Part shown: positions 1-4,371 of the stretch, piece by piece
Position numbering within the stretch: the stretch's first letter is position 1
Layout of the letters: every line of letters begins with the position of its first letter
Made by a program: the position numbers and the translations under genes
NCBI GenBank assembly: GCA_002796165.1
Contig: PCWF01000186.1
Span: 180 to 13,539, forward strand
Length of the DNA stretch: 13,360 nucleotides
Direction of reading: 5' to 3'
Origin: Nitrospinae bacterium CG11_big_fil_rev_8_21_14_0_20_56_8
Lineage (GTDB): Bacteria; Nitrospinota; Nitrospinia; Nitrospinales; VA-1
The notes under the pieces: model-generated
Databases searched by the model: none
What the model was told of the DNA's origin: nothing
Seen by the model: the letters and a program-made list of their open reading frames with translations, nothing else

Positions 1-1616
1 TCCTCAAACCCTACGTCTCCGACGTGGATGCGCGCGTCTTCACCCTGAAAAATCTGAATCCGGAAGTCATCGGTGCCGCGCTGGCGCGTTACAGCCGGGC
101 GCCGACCGGATTCAAGGAAACGGTGGCGCGGGAATTCCTCAATCCCGACGGAACCCCCAACGAAGTGAAGGGGACCGAGCTCATCGACCGCGTGGTCAAC
201 AAGTTCGGGGACGAATCGGTGGCCGAGCTGGCGGTGGCCCCCCTCTGCATCGAGGAAAGTTCCAACCTGGTCACCAAGATCATCGAAGATTGCCGGATCG
301 GCGGGTCCCCCATCGAAGAATCCACCCGATACGTCCTGTACGATCAGAAGAAGGATGGATTCTGGCGGTACGTCCGGCCCCGGCGTATTTTGGAGTCGGG
401 CCTGGGCGAAAAATTTGTCCGGACCATGGACTTTATCTTCGATACCTATGCCGCCCTGGTGGACCCCATGCAGGAGTTGTTTTCCCGCCGCCTGCCGGAA
501 ACGGAATTTGAGATCGAGGTGGAGCGTGAGGGCCGGCCGGTCCGGGCCCGCCTTGCGGCGCTGGAGTCCGACGACGAGCGGAAGGCCCTGCGCATCGCCT
601 ACCGGTTCACCATCCGGAGCGCCGCCTGCGACGTCATCCGCTGTATCCTTCCCGGTTGCACGCAGGCCAACGTGGGGCTGGTGGGAAACGGCCGGTTTTA
701 CACCGGCCTGATCTCCAAGCTCCTGTCCAGCGAACTGGAGGAAGCCCAGCACCTGGGAGAAGCCATTCAAAACGCGCTGAACCATCTGATCCCCACCTTC
801 ATCAAGCGGGCCGGTCCGCTTCCCTACCAGATCGGGAATCATCGCGGGATGCGGCGGCTGGCTACGGACCTGTTTCGGGGTATCCCCGCGGAAGCCGCGC
901 CGGAAGTGGATTTACTGGAGGACCGCCCGGAGGATTTTCAGATCAATCTTCTGGCCGGCATGATCTTCCCCTATGTCGGGCATTCCACGGTCCAGATCCG
1001 CAAACGGGTCGCCGCCTTGCCCGAGGAGAAGAAGAATGAAATTTTCGCAACGTATGTAGGGGACCGCAAATCAAAGCGCGATCGGCCCGGGAGGGGACTC
1101 GAATTCGGCTATCCCATCAACTTCGACATCATCGCCGGGTTCGCCGAGTACCGCGACCTGCAACGCCACCGCATGCTGACCCAGCAACGCCAGGACCTGG
1201 GCGTTGCGCTCGGGTATTCCATTCCCGGCGAGATTGAGGAAATCGGCAAGCACGACGTGGTGCGCGAGTGTTTCGAGCGGGCCGAGGATCTGCACGGCGA
1301 CCTGATGCGGGCGGGATTCGAGCCGGAAGCGCAGTACGCCGCCCTGTTCAATCACTTCATTCGCTGGAACATGGGGATGAATCTCCGCGAACTCGGGCAC
1401 CTCACCGAACTGCGCACCCAGAAGGCCGGTCACCCCAAGTACCGCCGCACCGCCCAACTCATGGCGCGGCTTTACCTCAAGCGGCACCCCGATTTGGAGC
1501 CCGTACTGAAGTTCGTCGATTACGCCGACTACGACCAGGGCATCACCCGCGCCGAACAGGAAGCCCGGACGGCAAGAAAAAGCCTCGCCACCGGCGTCTT
1601 CGACGACATGGATTGA
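1..1616 (+). CDS. thyX: FAD-dependent thymidylate synthase (ThyX)-like protein, two-domain form, 5' partial
   Basis: ThyX makes dTMP from dUMP with FAD, methylenetetrahydrofolate and NADPH in the cytosol. The protein carries two ThyX-like halves. With GTG at 24 as residue 1, the first half has SRAPTG-type and FGDESVAELA segments and SPIEESTRY (95-103), resembling the S-x-x-E-x-S-x-RY part of the ThyX signature. It then has an NVGLVGNGRFYTGLI stretch (about 216-230). The second half has RHR at 381-383, the other part of the signature. The reading frame stays open upstream of 24 to the window edge (residues LKPYVSD), a usual N-terminal segment in this family. The gene therefore probably starts outside the window and GTG 24 is not the real start. 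The last 45 codons recur at 2383-2520. Family assignment is good; whether the long form is an active synthase is less sure. Confidence 0.82.
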   Translation, partial: LKPYVSDVDARVFTLKNLNPEVIGAALARYSRAPTGFKETVAREFLNPDGTPNEVKGTELIDRVVNKFGDESVAELAVAPLCIEESSNLVTKIIEDCRIGGSPIEESTRYVLYDQKKDGFWRYVRPRRILESGLGEKFVRTMDFIFDTYAALVDPMQELFSRRLPETEFEIEVEREGRPVRARLAALESDDERKALRIAYRFTIRSAACDVIRCILPGCTQANVGLVGNGRFYTGLISKLLSSELEEAQHLGEAIQNALNHLIPTFIKRAGPLPYQIGNHRGMRRLATDLFRGIPAEAAPEVDLLEDRPEDFQINLLAGMIFPYVGHSTVQIRKRVAALPEEKKNEIFATYVGDRKSKRDRPGRGLEFGYPINFDIIAGFAEYRDLQRHRMLTQQRQDLGVALGYSIPGEIEEIGKHDVVRECFERAEDLHGDLMRAGFEPEAQYAALFNHFIRWNMGMNLRELGHLTELRTQKAGHPKYRRTAQLMARLYLKRHPDLEPVLKFVDYADYDQGITRAEQEARTARKSLATGVFDDMD

Positions 1617-1617
1617 A
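1479..1617 (+). repeat. Direct repeat A: 3' end of the thyX-like gene (upstream copy)
   Basis: These 139 bases cover codons 486-530 and the stop of the thyX-like gene. They recur 904 bases downstream at 2383-2521 with five substitutions and no gap (1493, 1494, 1505, 1536, 1586). Identity ends at the base after the TGA stop on one side and at an AAG codon on the other. This copy is in frame with the rest of thyX. Confidence 0.95.
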
Positions 1618-1699
1618 CGTTTTCCCGTCTTTCCTTTATTTCTCTCCCCGAAGCCCCTTTTGTTCCGGATCGCCTTTTCAAAGATTATTGGGTCAATGA

Positions 1700-1757
1700 A
1701 TTAACTATTAGTTAATATTATAATTGACTGAAAGTAATGTTGTGATATCTTTGCTTT
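1700..1757 (+). promoter_or_regulatory. Probable promoter and operator of the relE-xre module
   Basis: A perfect inverted repeat, ATTAACTA-T-TAGTTAAT, lies at 1700-1716. It is followed by a TATAAT hexamer at 1719-1724, and then by TTGACT (1724-1729) with TATCTT (1746-1751) at 16-base spacing. A palindrome beside promoter boxes, directly upstream of a module encoding an Xre-type antitoxin, is the usual site of autorepression. No Shine-Dalgarno sequence precedes ATG 1758. If the second promoter is used, the transcript would start close to the ATG and be almost leaderless. The region is far more AT-rich than thyX. The remainder of 1617-1699 shows only a pyrimidine-rich stretch and no clear hairpin. 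Confidence 0.55.
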
Positions 1758-2018
1758 ATGTACGAACTGGTGTTTTTGAAGCAACCGAGGAAAAAACTGT
1801 TCTCCCTGTCCAAAAAGGTTTCCCGTTCCATCATTCAAAAAATGGAAGAGATCGCCAAAGATCCTTACAAAAAAAATAATAACGTTGAAAAATTACAGGG
1901 AGTGGAGGGGTTTCGATTGAGGCAGGGTGACTGGCGGGTCATTTATAAAGTCGAAAAGGCCGTAATCACGGTAGTGGTGGTTAAAATCGAATCGCGGGGG
2001 GAGGTGTATAAAAAATGA
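1758..2018 (+). CDS. relE: RelE/ParE-superfamily toxin
   Basis: This 86-residue basic protein has the RelE-superfamily layout. A helical N-terminal half rich in Lys leads to LQGVEGFRLRQGDWRVIYKV (47-66), then a hydrophobic strand and the ending KIESRGEVYKK. Arg53, Arg55, Arg60, Arg80 and Tyr84 sit where RelE-type mRNA interferases keep basic residues for RNA binding and cleavage. RelE toxins cut mRNA on the ribosome; ParE relatives poison gyrase, and the sequence does not fully separate the two. The last residues are basic as in RelE. The TGA overlaps the next start as ATGA, so translation is probably coupled. Toxin-first order with an Xre antitoxin is the HigBA-like arrangement. The whole pair sits between two copies of the thyX 3' end. 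Confidence 0.88.
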   Translation: MYELVFLKQPRKKLFSLSKKVSRSIIQKMEEIAKDPYKKNNNVEKLQGVEGFRLRQGDWRVIYKVEKAVITVVVVKIESRGEVYKK

Positions 2019-2383
2019 ATTTCCCGGTCAAATGGATCTACGACGAAAAGGGAAAACCCGAGTCGGTCGTTTTGTCCAAGGAAGATTATGCAAGGCTTTT
2101 GCGGTGCAAGGAAGACCTGGAGGATATCCGGGCGCTCAAGCAATATGAAGCCTCGCGCGAAGAGGGTTTCCCCGCCGCAGTGGTGAAACGGCTCGTGGAC
2201 GGGGGAAACCCGATCCGGGTGTATCGGGAATTCAGAGGATTGACCCAACTCAAATTGAGTCAGAGGGTCGGGGTAAAACCGTCCTATATCACTCAACTCG
2301 AAAGCGGTAAAAGAAAGGGGACGGTCCAGGTATTAAAAAAAATCGCCGCCGCCCTGGATCTCGATCTGGACGATCTGGTGTGA
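2015..2383 (+). CDS. Xre-family (HTH_3) antitoxin of the RelE-type toxin
   Basis: The protein has 122 residues. The N-terminal part (about 1-60: VKWIYDEKGKPESVVLSKED, then an acidic helical stretch) resembles the small non-DNA-binding segment of two-part antitoxins. The C-terminal part (about 66-120) is a cro/C1-type helix-turn-helix: IRVYREFRGLTQLKLSQRVG, then VKPSYITQLESGKRKG, then a final helix ending LDLDDLV. It should neutralise the upstream toxin and repress the operon through the palindrome at 1700-1716. The start ATG overlaps the toxin stop by four bases. The stop TGA (2381-2383) shares its last base with the first base of the duplicated thyX tail, so the module abuts the repeat exactly. 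Family assignment is firm; pairing is inferred from overlap. Confidence 0.88.
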   Translation: MNFPVKWIYDEKGKPESVVLSKEDYARLLRCKEDLEDIRALKQYEASREEGFPAAVVKRLVDGGNPIRVYREFRGLTQLKLSQRVGVKPSYITQLESGKRKGTVQVLKKIAAALDLDLDDLV

Positions 2384-2521
2384 AGCGGCACCCCGAGATG
2401 GAGCCCGTGCTGAAGTTCGTCGATTACGCCGACTACGACAAGGGCATCACCCGCGCCGAACAGGAAGCCCGGACGGCAAGAAAAAGCCTTGCCACCGGCG
2501 TCTTCGACGACATGGATTGAA
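2383..2521 (+). pseudogene. Orphan duplicate of the thyX 3' end (direct repeat B)
   Basis: These bases encode a second version of the last 45 residues of the upstream ThyX-like protein, ending in the same VFDDMD and TGA. Compared with copy A there are five substitutions in 139 bases, two of them silent; the others give D to E, L to M and Q to K. The reading frame is intact but has no 5' part. A new in-frame ATG at 2398 could at most start a 40-residue peptide, with no obvious ribosome binding site. The conservative changes suggest the copy came from a closely related thyX allele, or that it was under selection for part of its history. Confidence 0.9.
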
Positions 2522-2560
2522 TTTTTACGCGCAGGCGGGAAGCCGAAAAGCACTCTCGGG

Positions 2561-2594
2561 TGTCATTCTGAGCCGTAGTGTGGCGAAGAATCTT
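2561..2594. repeat. Interspersed-repeat-like segment (TGTCATTCTGAGC ... GCGAAGAATCTT)
   Basis: The two halves TGTCATTCTGAGC and GCGAAGAATCTT, separated by a few bases, match from memory a core seen scattered between genes in many unrelated environmental bacterial genomes. Only one copy is visible here, so its repetitive nature is recalled, not shown. The rest of 2522-2640 has no gene that I can support. Confidence 0.4.
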
Positions 2595-2639
2595 GCTGAT
2601 GTGCTTGACCCGTCTGGCTCTCAAGAAGAAATCATAGGT

Positions 2640-2756
2640 GTGGGGTCAAATCTCTGTTTGACTGCAAGAAACCGGGGGGTGTCACTCCCCGGCGCGTTTC
2701 CTGTTTGAACATCACGCGGGTTGAAATTTTTTGACCTTGGCGGCCGTTCCTTTTTT
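2640..2756 (+). repeat. Direct repeat R1: GGGGTCA element plus higA 3' tail
   Basis: Two blocks recur at 3657-3744. Block 1 (2640-2668) begins GTGGGGTCAAATCTCTG and differs from its partner at one of 29 bases. Block 2 (2706-2734) begins TGAACATCACGCGGG and is identical over 29 bases; weaker similarity continues to about 2756. Between the blocks this copy has a 37-base stretch holding a strong hairpin, where the partner has only 8 bases. Block 2 is the 3' end of a minus-strand higA fragment. Confidence 0.88.
2672..2692 (-). terminator. Strong stem-loop, possible terminator of the higA fragment
   Basis: CCGGGG (2672-2677) pairs with CCCCGG (2687-2692), and the inner GTG/CAC also pairs, leaving a very tight loop. 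On the minus strand the hairpin lies 20 bases past the higA-fragment stop and is followed by TTTCTTG, only a weak U tract. It is absent from the partner repeat at 3657-3744. It could equally be a small inserted palindrome. Confidence 0.4.
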
Positions 2757-2867
2757 CCCCACGCGCCAGAGGTCATAATTCATTTGCTGGCGCAACCAGC
2801 TCTCCGGGCTACCCCCAAAGGCATTCGAAAGGCGGACCGCCATATCGGGAGAAATTTCCAGACGGCT
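2712..2867 (-). pseudogene. higA: Truncated HigA-family antitoxin (3' fragment)
   Basis: Translated on the minus strand, these bases give 51 residues. They include ISPDMAVRLSNAFGGSPESW and then LRQQMNYDLW, the C-terminal part of the HigA/VapI-like Xre antitoxin domain (last helices of the HTH and the NYDLW tail), followed by a basic ending KKFQPA. An in-frame TGA (2870-2868) closes the frame upstream. The recognition helix and N-terminal half are missing, and no HigB toxin is present. This is a decayed gene. Its end is duplicated at 3700-3744. It lies immediately downstream of hicA on the same strand. Confidence 0.78.
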
Positions 2868-2949
2868 TCATTTGTATCTGGTAAACCTCTCCTTGGCGGG
2901 ACGTCACAAAAAAATCAGCCGCCTCACCGGACGGTGGCACCTTATACGG

Positions 2950-2974
2950 GTAGCGCCTGCAAAAGGTGCGCTAC
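2950..2974 (-). other. Inverted repeat at the hicA stop codon
   Basis: GTAGCGC (2950-2956) and GCGCTAC (2968-2974) are perfect 7-base arms around an 11-base loop. The arms overlap the hicA stop (2971-2973). No U tract follows on the minus strand, so it is not a standard intrinsic terminator. It could stabilise the transcript end. Confidence 0.4.
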
Positions 2975-3198
2975 AGCTTTTTCAGAAATTCTTCGCGTGT
3001 GATGCCAAGGTCTTTCTTGATGATTTTGGTGAGAAGACCGGGGCCGATCTCTTCGCCCGCGTGGTGGGGGATGACGGTGGTTCTGCCGTCGGGATGCTTA
3101 TAGACGATGTGGCTTCCCGTAGTGTGGCCGTAGGCAAACCCGAATTTCTCGACTATTTTGGCGAGTTCCTTTCCCGACAGCCTGGGAAGCTTGGGCAA
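2971..3198 (-). CDS. hicA: HicA-family mRNA interferase toxin
   Basis: The 75-residue protein matches HicA (YcfA-like) along its full length. It has an MPKLPRLSGKELAKIVEKFG N-terminus, GSHIVYKHPDG with the catalytic His at residue 30, TTVIPHHAGEEIGPGLL, and a C-terminal IIKKDLGITREEFLKKL. HicA has a double-stranded-RNA-binding-like fold and cleaves mRNA. The start is TTG at 3198, the only plausible one: the in-frame codon two places upstream is the hicB TGA, and the family normally begins with this PKLPRLSG segment. GAGG within the hicB end is a possible ribosome binding site. It follows hicB by three bases in the same frame, so translation is probably coupled. Confidence 0.92.
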   Translation of the reverse strand: MPKLPRLSGKELAKIVEKFGFAYGHTTGSHIVYKHPDGRTTVIPHHAGEEIGPGLLTKIIKKDLGITREEFLKKL

Positions 3199-3201
3199 GG
3201 C

Positions 3202-3411
3202 TCACACCTCAACGCGCTGGACGCCGACAAACTGGCTGGTGAAATCGGGCTCGGATTCTGTCTCCAGATACGCTTTGATGGCTTCCCGGGTGCGCTCCAT
3301 CAGCTCGTCCATTGACTTGGACTGGGTGTGGCATCCCGGCAGTTCCACCACGTCGGACACGTACCAGCCGTCCTCGTCTTTTTCTATGATGACCGTGTAT
3401 TCTTTTGCCAT
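3202..3411 (-). CDS. hicB: HicB-family antitoxin
   Basis: The 69-residue protein begins MAKEYTVIIEKDEDGWYVSD and continues VVELPGCHTQSKSMDELMER, the partially degraded RNase H-like fold of HicB. A helix TREAIKAYLE and a short tail follow. Short HicB forms like this lack a separate C-terminal ribbon-helix-helix or HTH, so DNA binding for autoregulation is not evident. It should bind and block HicA, encoded three bases downstream. Antitoxin-first order fits many short-form hicBA loci. ATG 3411 is supported by the family start; the ribosome binding site is weak. The module lies between two repeats that each contain a higA 3' tail. Confidence 0.92.
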   Translation of the reverse strand: MAKEYTVIIEKDEDGWYVSDVVELPGCHTQSKSMDELMERTREAIKAYLETESEPDFTSQFVGVQRVEV

Positions 3412-3467
3412 GACAGAGACCCGTCTTTCGGGGGTATTTAAACGTTTGTACCGCCTGCAGTATCGCT

Positions 3468-3495
3468 ATTATCCCATACATTTGCCGGATTGCAA
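3468..3495 (-). promoter_or_regulatory. Probable hicBA promoter
   Basis: On the minus strand TTGCAA (3495-3490) and GATAAT (3473-3468) stand 16 bases apart, about 57 bases upstream of the hicB ATG. A palindromic octamer AAACGTTT lies between promoter and gene at 3440-3447 and could be an operator. This is a match to sigma-70-type boxes only. Confidence 0.45.
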
Positions 3496-3549
3496 TGGGA
3501 GGGGCAAAACCACAACGTGTGCAGAGGGAATTCCCTCATGAGGATCGGG

Positions 3550-3665
3550 TCGTGGGGTCAATCTCGTGGGGTCAAAAATCTCGTGGGTAGTGGGGTCAAA
3601 GTCGTGGGGAGAATCGCGGGGAGTCGTGGGGTCATGTCGTGGGGTCATCGTGGGTCGTGGGGTCA
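3550..3665 (+). repeat. Irregular array of the 11-mer TCGTGGGGTCA
   Basis: Exact copies of TCGTGGGGTCA start at 3550, 3564, 3624, 3637 and 3655. Degenerate or partial copies start at 3581, 3588, 3602, 3614 and 3648. Spacing runs from 7 to 18 bases, with short unrelated bases between. The last copy merges into repeat R2, whose GTGGGGTCAAATCTC start has the same core. The array encodes nothing convincing on either strand. The GGGGTCA core recalls short motifs found beside REP-associated (Y1/IS200-like) transposase genes, but none is present here. Confidence 0.85.
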
Positions 3666-3744
3666 AATCTCTGCTTGACTGCAAGTGATTATCTGAACAT
3701 CACGCGGGTTGAAATTTTTTGATTCTGGCGGCGCTTCCCTTTTT
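3657..3744 (+). repeat. Direct repeat R2: GGGGTCA element plus higA 3' tail
   Basis: Partner of R1 (2640-2756). Block 1 is 3657-3685 and block 2 is 3694-3722, with similarity continuing to about 3744. The bases between the blocks are TGATTATC, in place of the hairpin in R1. The two repeats enclose the whole hicBA module, a unit of about 1.0 kb. Confidence 0.88.
3700..3744 (-). pseudogene. Second higA 3' tail (remnant)
   Basis: In the same minus-strand frame as the higA fragment at 2712-2867, this stretch reads KKGSAARIKKFQPA and stop, against KKGTAAKVKKFQPA there. Similarity to HigA stops upstream of this, at about 20 bases from the stop codon of the next gene. It is therefore only the last 14 codons plus stop of a HigA-type gene, with no function of its own. 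The differences (T/S, K/R, V/I) are all conservative, so it comes from a related allele rather than a fresh copy. Confidence 0.65.
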
Positions 3745-3765
3745 GGAGACGGGTTCCGCAACCGA

Positions 3766-4158
3766 TTACAGATCCTTGGGAGAAATGGACCAGAGCTGGA
3801 TGTCCAGGCGGTGGTGGCGGATCAACCGTTTGAGCCGAACCCAGTACTTCCAGTCGTTTTTCTTTTCCAGGATCAATACGATCCCCGCCCGTTTCCCGGT
3901 TTGCTCGGCATAATGAAGCGCCTGGCCCACCGCTTCCGCCCACTTGGGGCCGAAGTCGACCTCGACCGCATACTGCGCCGTGAGGCAATCCACCCGCGTG
4001 CGGTCCTTCTGGACTATTTCACGGATCCCGCCGTTCTCCCGGCACCATTTTTCCTGATAGTCCTTCTCCGGATGTGATTTTCGACTTTCCGAATTCGAAG
4101 GGGATAGTACGATCAGGGCGAAGGCTAAAATTGAAGTAACATAACAGTTTGGTTTCAT
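3766..4158 (-). CDS. Small exported protein with a PD-(D/E)XK-like signature, function unknown
   Basis: The 130-residue protein starts MKPNCYVTSILAFALIVLSP, a short signal peptide with probable cleavage near residue 23. The mature part has KWCRENGG, TRVDCLT (55-60), YAVEVDFGPKWAEAVGQALH (63-82), an AGIVLILE strand (91-98), and a C-terminal KYWVRLKRLIRHHRLDIQLW. Asp57, Glu66, Asp68 and the Lys72 region, with alternating strands, recall the restriction-endonuclease-like fold. I know similar hypothetical proteins from Proteobacteria but no proven activity. ATG 4158 gives the signal peptide directly; the frame is open further upstream, but a start there would run into the nifJ leader. There is no strong ribosome binding site. 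The gene is divergent from nifJ and ends about 20 bases before the higA tail. Confidence 0.68.
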   Translation of the reverse strand: MKPNCYVTSILAFALIVLSPSNSESRKSHPEKDYQEKWCRENGGIREIVQKDRTRVDCLTAQYAVEVDFGPKWAEAVGQALHYAEQTGKRAGIVLILEKKNDWKYWVRLKRLIRHHRLDIQLWSISPKDL

Positions 4159-4297
4159 GATTTTTAAAAAATTTAAAAAGGGTTTTTTGTAGTCTGAGAA
4201 TAGTATGATTCCGTGTAGGGAATAAGTATACAAAAATATCTCGATTCGGATATTGGTGCAGAGGGGTGGGGTTGCGCTATTCGGAACGAAGGTTACC

Positions 4298-4326
4298 TTG
4301 AATTTTTTCGGGGCGGGACGTATTGT
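4298..4326 (+). promoter_or_regulatory. Probable nifJ promoter
   Basis: TTGAAT (4298-4303) and TATTGT (4321-4326) are 17 bases apart and lie about 45 bases upstream of the nifJ ATG. The divergent intergenic region 4159-4371 is AT-rich near the minus-strand gene and otherwise shows no gene. This is a match to sigma-70-type boxes only. Confidence 0.4.
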
Positions 4327-4352
4327 GAAATCATCTGGCTCTTTTCCCTCTG

Positions 4353-4369
4353 AAACCTCCAGGAGGTTT
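4353..4369 (+). promoter_or_regulatory. Shine-Dalgarno of nifJ inside an inverted repeat
   Basis: AGGAGG (4361-4366) lies five bases before ATG 4372 and fixes the nifJ start. It sits in a perfect inverted repeat AAACCTCC-A-GGAGGTTT. As RNA this could fold with a five-base loop (AAACCT paired with AGGTTT) and partly hide the ribosome binding site. Confidence 0.6.
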
Positions 4370-4371
4370 TT

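Noticed and set aside
1268..1699. Overlapping plus-strand open frame inside and after the thyX 3' end
   Set aside because: It has Arg/Pro-rich composition typical of an out-of-frame reading, and the in-frame ThyX protein fully explains the region.
2672..2974. Integron attC sites at the hairpins near hicA and the higA fragment
   Set aside because: The stem-loops at 2672-2692 and 2950-2974 lack the conserved attC ends and the bulged-arm layout, and there is no integron integrase.
3550..3665. CRISPR array
   Set aside because: The repeat is only 11 bases, spacing is irregular at 7-18 bases, there are no spacer-sized unique segments, and no cas genes are near.
3469..3684. Small protein with TPR/DPT-like repeats on the minus strand
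   Set aside because: It is only the translation of the TCGTGGGGTCA array, with no ribosome binding site or family.
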